In this document: positions 1 through 5,702 of the stretch, in pieces | How positions within the stretch are numbered: position 1 is the stretch's first letter | Layout of the letters: each line of letters starts with the position of its first letter | Assembly (NCBI GenBank): GCA_965248995.1 | Contig: CBDFKY010000018.1 | Location: forward strand, 1 to 8,043 | From: CBDFKY01 sp965248995 | GTDB lineage: Bacteria; Pseudomonadota; Alphaproteobacteria; Rickettsiales; UBA998 | DNA length: 8,043 nucleotides | Direction: 5' to 3' | Notes under the pieces: generated by a model | What the model saw: the letters and a program-made list of their open reading frames with translations, nothing else | The model's database searches: none | Told to the model about the DNA's origin: nothing | Translations under genes and position numbers: made by a program

Positions 1-98
1 AGGTTGAGAAAGCCCTGTACTGCGTCCATCACCTCAGTGTAGCGCGTCTTGCATCCGCTGAAAACCCTTTCTATAGTGCTCCCAATTAAGAATTCGTC
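1..98 (-). pseudogene. Possible 3' or internal fragment of an unrecognised gene, running off the left edge
   Basis: On the minus strand one frame stays open from just below a TGA near 99-101 down to position 1. It reads approximately NDEFLIGSTIERVFSGCK, continues TRYTEVMDAVQGFLN and then leaves the window. Third codon positions are about two-thirds G/C, as in the genes of this window, whereas the open plus-strand frame (3-89) is less biased. There is no good start codon upstream of the in-frame ATG at 29-27, so this is either a short coding start at position 29 or the remnant of a gene broken by the repeat cluster at 120-278. I do not recognise the family. Too little is visible to assign a function. 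Confidence 0.25.
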
Positions 99-119
99 AT
101 TTCATAACAATTCCTGATA

Positions 120-248
120 TATAGTGATTCGCCTTTAAAATGTCCCATTTTATAAGGCGATAAAACGACTATACTTATATGTTTTATAGTGATTTTATCG
201 CATTTATAATTTCCATAAAATGGGGAATTATAAATGCGAATCACTATA
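120..248 (-). repeat. 129-bp double-hairpin palindromic element, copy A (MITE/REPIN-like)
   Basis: This is the reverse complement of the element at 7433-7561, with 126 of 129 positions identical. It contains two consecutive hairpins separated by an 11-nt AT spacer. Every hairpin end is TATAGT or ACTATA. In this copy both outer ends read TATAGTGATTCGC, giving a perfect 13-bp terminal inverted repeat. The ends begin and finish in TA, which would fit a TA-targeting (IS630/Tc1-mariner type) mobiliser, but no transposase is present and this is inference. Short open frames through the element come from the repeat itself, not from a gene. Confidence 0.85.
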
Positions 249-278
249 GATAAAAACGCTATAAAACATATAATTATA
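249..278 (+). repeat. Degenerate spacer/end remnant of the 129-bp element
   Basis: Directly abutting copy A, 27 of 30 bases match positions 7482-7511 of copy C. These cover the inner arm (GATAAAA...CTATA), the AAACATATAA spacer and the first bases of the second hairpin. Both hairpin bodies are missing. It suggests an older copy next to, or interrupted by, the younger copy A. Confidence 0.6.
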
Positions 279-313
279 ACCATTTTTTTTAAAAATGACT
301 CTATGCTGGGAAC

Positions 314-652
314 ATGTCCAAACGCCCTTACCGCCTTTTCCCAGTTCCTCTGGCCAGCGGATTAACCCAGCCCATGCAGCGCGTACTGCAAAGGCGAGGG
401 CTCGACCATGCGCCCCTGTTGCATTACTGGCCGGAAGCGGTGGGGGAAAGTTTTGCTCCTTATGCGCAACCGCTCAGGCTTAGCGGGGGAAGGGGAAAGA
501 ATGGCGGCAAGGTTTTAACGGGCGCCGTGCTCACGGTGAAAATACACCCGGCTTACGCGACCCTGTTCGCGTATGAAACGGAAGCGGTGTTGCAGCGCCT
601 CACCACCCTGCTCGGCTACCGTCCGGCGGACCGGATCAGCCTGGTGCAATAG
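314..652 (+). CDS. DUF721 / DciA-like protein (putative replicative helicase-loading factor)
   Basis: This is a 112-residue protein of the DUF721 family. The family signature is visible in order: an N-terminal basic helix followed by LASGLTQPMQRVLQRRG, the WPEAVGE segment (about residues 39-45), a beta-rich stretch TGAVLTVKIHPAYATLFAYE, and the closing LGYRPADRISLVQ. DciA proteins of this family act with the replicative helicase DnaB; a replication role here is transferred from the family, not shown. ATG 314 is chosen because the family N-terminus starts there. The upstream GGGA is a weak ribosome-binding site. The 5' side is occupied by repeat copy A and its remnant, so any promoter lies in or next to repeat DNA. 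The gene converges on the TPR gene, with 7 bp between the stop codons and no evident terminator hairpin. Confidence 0.82.
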   Translation: MSKRPYRLFPVPLASGLTQPMQRVLQRRGLDHAPLLHYWPEAVGESFAPYAQPLRLSGGRGKNGGKVLTGAVLTVKIHPAYATLFAYETEAVLQRLTTLLGYRPADRISLVQ

Positions 653-659
653 CACCGGC

Positions 660-2420
660 TTATTTCGCCAATCCCTTCTCCAGCTTTTCCTTGATCCGTT
701 CTTCCGCGCCGCGTTCGGTCGGTTTGAACAGCAGCGCCCGTTCCCAGTGATAGCGCGCTTCGGTCTGCCGACCCAGATGCCAGAGGATATCGCCATAATG
801 CTCGTTCATGGTGGGGTCTTCCGGCATGAGGCCGAGCGCCTGCTCCAGTTGGGCGTAAGCTCCTTTATAGTCTCGTTTAAGATAAAGGGCGTAGCCGTAA
901 CTGTCCATGATGTTGGGCTCGGTCGGAGAAGCCGCCAGCGCGGTTTTCAGCATCTGCTCCGCCTGCTCCAACTTCTCTCCTCGCATCTGCCAGCTATAGC
1001 CGAGGTAATTGAGCACCTGCGGTTCGTTCGGTTGCAATTTCAGCGTTGCCTGGAAGTCGGCGAGCGCCTTGTCCCAGTCTCCCGCCTGGTCATACATCAC
1101 GCCACGCTGGAACAGAAGCGGCCAGTCATAAGGCTTGAGTCCGTTCAACGCTTCCAGTGCCCGGGCATACTCTTCCGCGGCGCCTGCGTAATGCTTGTCG
1201 ATACGCTCCAGATCCCCGAGCATCACCGCGACGTTGTAGGCAGCATGCCGGGTTTCCTGCATCTTGTGGAGCAGGGCGCGCGCCTGCCCGCTTTCCCCGT
1301 TTGCATGATAGGTTCTGGCGAGATAAAGCGTCGCGACTTCTTTTAAAAACGGTGGCGCGCTCACGCGCTGGTACGTGGCTATCGCGGAGGCATATTGCCG
1401 GCTCTCCTCCTGCGCCTGGCCGAGGCTGAGGCGGGTGAGCTGGTCTTCCGGCCGTACGTAGAGGGAAAGCTGGAAAAAGGATTGCGCCTCTTCGTTGATC
1501 CCCTCATGCAGCAGCAGGGAGCCGATATTGGCGAGAATCTCGGCGATACCGCCTTTGAGCGAGGTGACGGCGGAACCGCCATAGGCGCTGATCTCGGTCA
1601 CGTAACCGGCGTCATCACGCAGGTTCCAGAACGCTTCCCTGCCCTTGATCTCTCTCACGCCCTTTATCAACGAAATCGCCCGCTCATGCTTACCAGAAGC
1701 TTCGAAAAACCGTACGGCGGCGAAAATGGTGGCGTCGGGCACGAACCGCAGCGAAGAAATGGCGGCCTCATACGAAGCGCCCGTCGATTGCTTGTCCCCG
1801 AGCAACTGGTACTGCAACGCCTCATGATAGCTCTGCAGGACGTTGTACATGCCCTGCTTAAGCGTATCGGCCACGTCCACCCTCACCGTTCCGCCCGTGT
1901 TGGCGAAAGAAAACCAGCTTTCGGTAAACGGCAGGATGAGGGATTGCAGTCCGTCCGGCTTCAATTTCGTGGCGGCTAAGGTCGCCGCTCTTGCGTCACC
2001 GCCGTGCAACGCTTCGACGAGCTGCAGCAGCTGTACCGCGCCGGAGGATTGCTGTGATGGGGCGGTGCGGTGGGAGAGGGCGATGGCTTTTTCGACGTTT
2101 CCGGAAAGCAGGTGATGGCGCATGGAAAGCATGAGGATGCCTTCCTTGGGCGGCGTATTTCCGAATACTCTGTCGATATATTCCGCGGCTTTCCGGTGAT
2201 CGCCCATAAGGCTGGCGTGATGGGCGTTCAGGTAGTTTCCGGCCGTGTCACCATGGTAAGGGGTGGCGACGGTCGAGCCGGTGGTTTCCTTGACGGTTAC
2301 AGAGAGCGGGGCAGCGGGCGCGGCCGGTGAAACCGGGTGGATGCGTTCGTAAAAACCCATACCGCAGGCAAAGGCAAGCAACGTACCGAGAAACAGGGGA
2401 AGGAGCAACGAGCGACGCAT
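660..2420 (-). CDS. Large exported or membrane-anchored tetratricopeptide repeat (TPR) protein
   Basis: This is a 586-residue protein if translation starts at ATG 2420. An in-frame ATG at 2468 would add 16 residues. I prefer 2420 because it puts the basic-hydrophobic leader MRRSLLLPLFLGTLLAFACG at the very N-terminus. It could be a signal anchor, or a lipoprotein signal with an imperfect lipobox at the Cys. Four clear TPR units occupy about residues 433-566, with the usual G/Y/A/P pattern (for example LNYLGYSW, MDSYGYALY, MNEHYGDILWHLG). More degenerate helical repeats fill about 290-420. Such proteins are scaffolds for protein-protein contacts in the periplasm or at the membrane, and no partner can be named from sequence. 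The N-terminal half before the repeats has no family I recognise. Neither start has a strong Shine-Dalgarno. A TTGACT hexamer at 2476-2481 (minus strand) could be a -35, but its -10 is poor. Confidence 0.88.
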   Translation of the reverse strand: MRRSLLLPLFLGTLLAFACGMGFYERIHPVSPAAPAAPLSVTVKETTGSTVATPYHGDTAGNYLNAHHASLMGDHRKAAEYIDRVFGNTPPKEGILMLSMRHHLLSGNVEKAIALSHRTAPSQQSSGAVQLLQLVEALHGGDARAATLAATKLKPDGLQSLILPFTESWFSFANTGGTVRVDVADTLKQGMYNVLQSYHEALQYQLLGDKQSTGASYEAAISSLRFVPDATIFAAVRFFEASGKHERAISLIKGVREIKGREAFWNLRDDAGYVTEISAYGGSAVTSLKGGIAEILANIGSLLLHEGINEEAQSFFQLSLYVRPEDQLTRLSLGQAQEESRQYASAIATYQRVSAPPFLKEVATLYLARTYHANGESGQARALLHKMQETRHAAYNVAVMLGDLERIDKHYAGAAEEYARALEALNGLKPYDWPLLFQRGVMYDQAGDWDKALADFQATLKLQPNEPQVLNYLGYSWQMRGEKLEQAEQMLKTALAASPTEPNIMDSYGYALYLKRDYKGAYAQLEQALGLMPEDPTMNEHYGDILWHLGRQTEARYHWERALLFKPTERGAEERIKEKLEKGLAK

Positions 2421-2741
2421 GAACCATAATCTACGAGGTGAAAACAGGCGCGATGATGTGCCCCGCATCCGTAAAAGTCAAGGGGGACTCATCTAAAATC
2501 CTGGTTTGACGTTAAAAATATCAGGAGGTGTTTACGCATCCTTCACGATTATCGGATATCATGTTTTCCTCTGTCAGGGTCCCTCTTAATATACTTAATT
2601 TCTTAAAAGAAGGATGATGTAGTGGATAGTGGATAGCTGTGAATCAGGTGCATAAGAGTTATCCCGCTTCCTTCCACAGCGTTTGCGGTAATCCCGGGCG
2701 ATAAAATCTTTTCATGCGAACGGATTACGGGCTTATCCCCT

Positions 2742-2750
2742 TTATCCACA
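2742..2750 (+). promoter_or_regulatory. DnaA box TTATCCACA
   Basis: Perfect match to the 9-mer consensus. It abuts a TTATCCCCT near-box at 2733-2741 in the same orientation. Confidence 0.65.
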
Positions 2751-2875
2751 AGCGGCGATATTTACGGCCTGTGAAAACTTAAATCGGGGGAAGAAGGCGG
2801 TATAAGCTGGGAGCAAAACAGGGATAAGCGTCCAGCACGATCTATCCCCCGCTTATGATGGTACGCATACGCCGC

Positions 2876-2895
2876 TTATACACATATTATCCACA
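2876..2895 (+). promoter_or_regulatory. Two adjacent DnaA boxes, TTATACACA and TTATCCACA
   Basis: TTATACACA (2876-2884) and TTATCCACA (2887-2895) lie in the same orientation, 2 bp apart, so their starts are 11 bp apart, about one helical turn. Such phasing would favour cooperative DnaA binding. The box matches are seen in the sequence; the cooperativity is inferred. Confidence 0.65.
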
Positions 2896-2918
2896 ACACG
2901 TCATAGTGCTTCCGAACA

Positions 2919-2934
2919 ATTTCCGTACGGAAAT
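2919..2934. promoter_or_regulatory. 16-bp perfect palindrome, possible operator
   Basis: ATTTCCGTACGGAAAT is a perfect dyad centred on TA. It sits between the DnaA boxes and truncated element B, outside any gene. A dimeric regulator could bind here. No family is assigned. Confidence 0.35.
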
Positions 2935-2939
2935 CTTTG

Positions 2940-3038
2940 GATAAAATCACTATAAAACATATAAGTCACTATAAAATATATAAGTATAGTCGTTTTATCG
3001 CCTTATAAAATGGGACATTTTAAAGGCGAACGACTATA
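2940..3038 (+). repeat. Truncated copy B of the double-hairpin element with a duplicated spacer
   Basis: The right hairpin (2985-3038) is identical over all 54 bases to 7508-7561 of copy C. The left hairpin is missing except for its final arm, starting at GATAAAATCACTATA (2940). Between them the 19-bp unit TCACTATAAAACATATAAG occurs twice, the second time with one change. The outer end lies 7 bp beyond the queA stop codon. Being a strong hairpin there, it may also serve as the 3' end of queA mRNA, although it has no T-tract. Confidence 0.8.
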
Positions 3039-3045
3039 TGAATTA

Positions 3046-4098
3046 CTATGGAAAGGGGTCCGCTCCAGCAGGCAGGCATCGCCCGTACGAATAAAAACGG
3101 TAGTTCCGAGCGATGGCATGTGCGTAGGCCGCATGCATCCGCTCCCGGCCGCTAAAGGCGGAGACCAGCATGAACAGGGTGGATTTCGGCAGGTGGAAAT
3201 TGGTAAGCAGCCGGTCCACCGCCCGGAAACGGTAACCGGGGGTGATGAAAATGGAGGTCTCGGCGGCGAAAGGGCGGATGGTTCCGTCGGCGTCCGTCGC
3301 CGATTCCAGCGTCCGCAAGCTCGTCGTTCCGACCGCCACGATGCGCTTGCCCGACCGCTTCGCTTCGTTCAGGGCATCGGCGACGGAAGGCAGGATTTCG
3401 CCGTATTCGCTATGCATGACATGATCCGCGGTGTCTTCCGCCTTGACCGGCAGGAACGTGCCGCCCCCCACATGCAGGGTGATCTCGTGCATTTCCACCC
3501 CTTTCGCCCGCAACCCTGCCAGAAGATCGTTCGTAAAATGCAGCCCTGCCGTCGGCGCCGCGACGGAACCCGCATGCCTGGCATAGACCGTCTGGTAGCG
3601 CTCCCTGTCTTCCGCGGTATGCCCGTCTTTCCGGGCGATATAAGGCGGCAGCGGTATCTGCCCGATTTTCTCCAGCGCCTGCCAGAAAGTTTCCGTATCC
3701 GCGCAGTCGAAGCGCACCACTACTTCCCCGCTGTCGCATTTTTCCGTGAGCGTGGCGGTGAGCGTCGCATCCTCGCTGGAAAAAACCAGCGTCTGACCCA
3801 CTTTCAAACGTTTGCCGGGCCGCGCGAAACAGCGCCAGTGGAGCGCAGAAAGGCATTTATGGAGCAGCAGTTCGACGAACATCTCCCCGCGCCTGCCATA
3901 AAGCCGCGCCGGGATGACCCGGGTATTGTTGAACACCAGCACGTCCTCGGCGTCGAACATGTCCGTCAATGCATAAATATGGCGATCATGAAACTGCGAA
4001 CTAGTGACATGCAACAGCCGCGCGTCCTCCCGCTTTTCCGGCGGCATATGGGCGATACGGTCTTCGGGGAGATGAAAATCGAACAGGGACGTTTGCAT
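3046..4098 (-). CDS. queA: S-adenosylmethionine:tRNA ribosyltransferase-isomerase QueA
   Basis: QueA transfers and isomerises the ribosyl moiety of SAM onto preQ1 in tRNA wobble position 34, giving epoxyqueuosine, in the queuosine pathway in the cytoplasm. The protein is 350 residues, close to the roughly 350 usual for the family, and looks complete. Signature stretches in order are NNTRVIPARLYG (about 57-68), SVAAPTAGLHFT (178-189), HVGGGTFLPV (209-218), VAVGTTSLRTLES (254-266), TNFHLPKSTLFMLV (299-312) and the C-terminal YRFYSYG (333-339). ATG 4098 is chosen because the family begins with a short FxFxLPExxIA segment. The upstream in-frame TTG at 4125 lies inside the T-tract of the preceding terminator. 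The ribosome-binding site is weak. Only about 26 bp separate the start from that terminator, so queA needs its own promoter or read-through. No tgt is in the window. Confidence 0.96.
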   Translation of the reverse strand: MQTSLFDFHLPEDRIAHMPPEKREDARLLHVTSSQFHDRHIYALTDMFDAEDVLVFNNTRVIPARLYGRRGEMFVELLLHKCLSALHWRCFARPGKRLKVGQTLVFSSEDATLTATLTEKCDSGEVVVRFDCADTETFWQALEKIGQIPLPPYIARKDGHTAEDRERYQTVYARHAGSVAAPTAGLHFTNDLLAGLRAKGVEMHEITLHVGGGTFLPVKAEDTADHVMHSEYGEILPSVADALNEAKRSGKRIVAVGTTSLRTLESATDADGTIRPFAAETSIFITPGYRFRAVDRLLTNFHLPKSTLFMLVSAFSGRERMHAAYAHAIARNYRFYSYGRCLPAGADPFP

Positions 4099-4123
4099 AA
4101 AAATATAAGGTAATCCGGAAAGC

Positions 4124-4151
4124 AAAAAAAACCCATCACAAGAGTAATGGG
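4124..4151 (-). terminator. Intrinsic terminator between the 62-codon ORF and queA
   Basis: On the minus strand CCCATTAC, loop TCTT and GTGATGGG form an 8-bp stem with one wobble pair, followed by eight T. It starts 1 bp after the stop codon of the 62-codon ORF and ends 25 bp before the queA ATG. Confidence 0.85.
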
Positions 4152-4340
4152 CTAACGATCATCGGCGCCGGTCTGATCGTCCGGATTCTGGTTGGGATCG
4201 TTATCTCCCCAGGGATCGGCCGGTGTCCCTCTTGGGAAAGGATCGAAATCAGGAATCAGAAAAAAGATTTTGCCACCAGTGAGCACTATAACCGCATTAT
4301 TCCACAGCGAGGGCTGTTGAAAATACATAATCAATAGCAT
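4152..4340 (-). CDS. Small acidic protein of unknown function (62 aa)
   Basis: I do not recognise the family. The start at ATG 4340 is supported by AGGAG four bases upstream, and the stop is followed at once by an intrinsic terminator; together these make a real gene likely. The N-terminal half is hydrophobic with a possible short membrane segment (NAVIVLTGGKIFFLIP, about residues 15-30). The C-terminal half is rich in Asp, Pro, Asn and Gly (for example DPWGDNDPNQNPDDQTGADD) and is probably disordered. It lies between the cyclophilin gene and queA on the same strand. Its position ahead of a terminator and queA would also suit a leader ORF, but there is no obvious codon run that would sense a metabolite. 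Confidence 0.6.
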   Translation of the reverse strand: MLLIMYFQQPSLWNNAVIVLTGGKIFFLIPDFDPFPRGTPADPWGDNDPNQNPDDQTGADDR

Positions 4341-4364
4341 GATACTCCTAGGGTATATATGTGA

Positions 4365-4403
4365 ATTCCCTGCGCCATAATGTAACGAAACGGCACAGGG
4401 AAT
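4365..4403 (-). promoter_or_regulatory. 12-bp stem hairpin in the cyclophilin-ORF62 gap
   Basis: ATTCCCTGCGCC (4365-4376) pairs with GGCACAGGGAAT (4392-4403) over 12 bp with a single G-U/T mismatch position, around a 15-nt loop. No T-tract follows on either strand, so it is not a standard terminator. It lies upstream of the ribosome-binding site of the 62-codon ORF and may be a leader structure or the processed 3' end of the cyclophilin mRNA. Confidence 0.5.
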
Positions 4404-4480
4404 GAAATTTCACACAAAAGTCAACGCGCTTAAACTAGTCTGATCGCAAGGTTTTGCAAGCGGTTTTCCAGCAACCGGAG

Positions 4481-5077
4481 TTACTGGCCGACCGCCGCTT
4501 TGGCAGGGGCGGCCGGAGTCTTAGCGCCTTTCGCCTCGTCCGCCGCCACCGTCATCTTGACGATCTTGTCAGGCTCGCTCACCTTGCCGTTATCGCCTTT
4601 ATCCCCTTTCTTGATCTTATCGACCACGTCCATGCCCGAAGTCACTTTTCCGAACGCCGTATATTGACGGTCCAGGAACGTGGAATCGGCGAGTACGATA
4701 AAGAACTGGCTGTTGGCGGAATTGGGGCTGCCGGCCCGCGCCATGGAGACGATGCCGCGCTTATGCGACACGTCGTTGAACTCGGCTTTCAGGTCCGGCT
4801 TGGAAGAACCGCCGGAACCCGTACCGGTCGGGTCGCCCGTCTGCGCCATGAACCCGTCGATCACGCGGTGGAACACCACGCCGTTATAAAATCCTTCACG
4901 CGTCAGTTCCTTGATCCGCTTCACATGCTGGGGCGCCTTGTCCTTCAGCAGTTCAATGGTGATCCGCCCGTCTTTCGTGTCCAGGTAAATCGTATTTTCC
5001 GCGTCCGCCGCCGCGACGTTCTTTGCCATCATTCCTCCTACTATCAATCCGAATGCGAGTGTTTTCAAATGTTTCAT
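4481..5077 (-). CDS. Periplasmic cyclophilin-type peptidyl-prolyl cis-trans isomerase
   Basis: This is a 198-residue cyclophilin that would catalyse proline isomerisation during folding of exported proteins. Residues 1-24 form a Sec signal peptide (MKHLKTLAFGLIVGGMMAKN then VAAA), so the mature enzyme should be periplasmic. Active-site landmarks are FHRVI (69-73, catalytic Arg71), GFMAQTGD (75-82) and SMARAGSPNSANSQFFI (111-127). The position of the cyclosporin-contact Trp of eukaryotic cyclophilins is Phe134, and the usual His is Tyr139, typical bacterial substitutions. The last 20 residues are Ala/Lys/Pro-rich and probably disordered. ATG 5077 is chosen because it starts the signal peptide and has AGGAAA at the right distance. 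An upstream in-frame start at 5146 would mask the signal peptide. Confidence 0.95.
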   Translation of the reverse strand: MKHLKTLAFGLIVGGMMAKNVAAADAENTIYLDTKDGRITIELLKDKAPQHVKRIKELTREGFYNGVVFHRVIDGFMAQTGDPTGTGSGGSSKPDLKAEFNDVSHKRGIVSMARAGSPNSANSQFFIVLADSTFLDRQYTAFGKVTSGMDVVDKIKKGDKGDNGKVSEPDKIVKMTVAADEAKGAKTPAAPAKAAVGQ

Positions 5078-5105
5078 GGTGTTTTCCTTGCCTATGATGC
5101 GCCGG

Positions 5106-5114
5106 ACTATAGCA
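5106..5114 (-). promoter_or_regulatory. Possible extended -10 promoter of the cyclophilin gene
   Basis: The minus strand reads TGCTATAGT about 30 bp upstream of ATG 5077, an extended -10 (TGnTATAnT) form. No good -35 lies at 17-18 bp. The hexamer also equals the TATAGT end of the dispersed repeats, so chance or repeat origin cannot be excluded. Confidence 0.3.
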
Positions 5115-5258
5115 AATGATACCGCAAATACCATCAAAATGCGCAAGCGCTGAACAGGCCTGACTTTAACCTAAAGGTCGTTTTGTCCTTGTCGGCTATC
5201 CGGGAACGTTCTAACTGAACGACTATAGAGATTGAAATAAATATTTATTAATACTAAG

Positions 5259-5579
5259 ATGAAAGCACGTCTATCATTTATATCCATGAATCACACATTG
5301 TATGTAACCTTTCCTGAAGGTTACAAGTTAAGGGAAGCGAGCATGCAAACAGCCGCCATCGGTGGTCTGATCGGTATGTGGAGCCCGGAGGATCAACAGA
5401 AAATGGTTGATTACTCCGTAATTCCTCGCTCGACCGGTACGGATAATCCACTTTTCCTGGGGACAATAGAATTTACCGGAGATCCTCTCTCCGATTCTCA
5501 TCTGAAATTCCTGAAACACAGAATGCAGATCAACTGGCAGGCTTCCAAATTAATCTTAAGCTCTACCTCTCCTGATTAG
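5259..5579 (+). CDS. Hypothetical protein, 106 aa
   Basis: The family is not recognised. The start is uncertain: ATG 5259 has a weak site, and an in-frame ATG at 5286 would give 97 residues beginning MNHTLYVTFPEGYKLREA. No signal peptide is evident and it looks like a small soluble alpha/beta protein. A short hydrophobic-Gly stretch (AAIGGLIGMW, near residues 32-41) is the only notable segment. Base composition is lower in GC than the neighbouring housekeeping genes, which may indicate recent acquisition. That the gene is real is supported by an intrinsic terminator overlapping its stop codon. It is transcribed divergently from the cyclophilin gene across a 180-bp gap containing GAACGACTATAG (5218-5229 region), a sequence identical to the outer end of the dispersed repeat. 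Confidence 0.65.
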   Translation: MKARLSFISMNHTLYVTFPEGYKLREASMQTAAIGGLIGMWSPEDQQKMVDYSVIPRSTGTDNPLFLGTIEFTGDPLSDSHLKFLKHRMQINWQASKLILSSTSPD

Positions 5580-5599
5580 CGATAATCGGGATTTTTTTT
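5570..5599 (+). terminator. Intrinsic terminator of the 106-codon ORF
   Basis: TCCTGATTA (5570-5578), loop GCGA and TAATCGGGA (5583-5591) form a 9-bp stem with one wobble, followed by eight T (5592-5599). The stem overlaps the TAG stop at 5577-5579. Confidence 0.88.
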
Positions 5600-5702
5600 A
5601 AAGGACATACCTATGCGGCCCCTACGGCAGGCTATTTCTTGATAATGGTCATTTTATGAATTTTCTCCGACAATGGTTTTGTTAACGCATAAGGAGAACA
5701 CC

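Larger units (their letters stand above)
2580..2945. other. Origin-like DnaA-box cluster in the TPR-queA gap (candidate oriC)
   Basis: The whole 2421-3045 stretch lacks a convincing gene. It holds two perfect TTATCCACA boxes (2742-2750, 2887-2895) and one TTATACACA (2876-2884), which fits the TTATNCACA consensus; all three are on the plus strand. Near-boxes are TTATCCCCT (2733-2741), TTATCCCGC (2659-2667), TTATCCCTG on the minus strand (2819-2827) and two overlapping AGTGGATAG (CTATCCACT on the minus strand, 2621-2636). An AT-rich block with three TTAA (2586-2606) could be the unwinding element. A 16-bp palindrome (2919-2934) and a truncated repeat lie on the queA side. A YceF-like maf gene, often found near the alphaproteobacterial origin, is about 3 kb away. 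The alternative is a DnaA-titrating or regulatory site rather than oriC. CtrA half-site spacing (TTAA-N7-TTAA) is not met. Confidence 0.5.

Noticed and set aside
120..278. CRISPR array
   Set aside because: Repeats are dispersed, palindromic and 129 bp long, with no regular unique spacers and no cas genes.
86..283. 65-codon minus-strand frame through repeat copy A
   Set aside because: It consists almost wholly of repeat sequence; the same MGHFKGE peptide arises from copies B and C by virtue of the repeat.
573..1346. 257-codon plus-strand frame opposite the TPR gene
   Set aside because: Antisense to strong TPR repeats, overlaps the end of the DUF721 gene, and its Leu/Arg/Phe-rich composition is typical of a shadow in GC-biased DNA.
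2583..2610. CtrA binding sites in the origin-like region
   Set aside because: Three TTAA are present, but their starts are 9 and 8 bp apart, not the 11 bp of TTAA-N7-TTAA.
2520..2625. Small plus-strand gene after the AGGAGGTG at 2524-2531
   Set aside because: No start codon lies at the right distance; the next ATG (2560) gives only 18 codons.
3010..4113. 367-codon plus-strand frame opposite queA
   Set aside because: It is the antisense shadow of a clear queA; its start lies inside repeat copy B and its product has no family features.
4099..4160. preQ1 riboswitch ahead of queA
   Set aside because: The only structure is a simple terminator hairpin; no preQ1 aptamer-like C-rich segment and pseudoknot pairing could be found.
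4461..4477. Terminator hairpin after the cyclophilin stop
   Set aside because: The stem is only 5 bp (CGGTT/AACCG) and no T-tract follows on the minus strand.
4454..5119. 221-codon plus-strand frame opposite the cyclophilin gene
   Set aside because: Shadow of a gene with intact active-site motifs and signal peptide.
5612..5640. Nine-codon leader peptide before the 39-codon gene
   Set aside because: No ribosome-binding site and no attenuator structure beside it.
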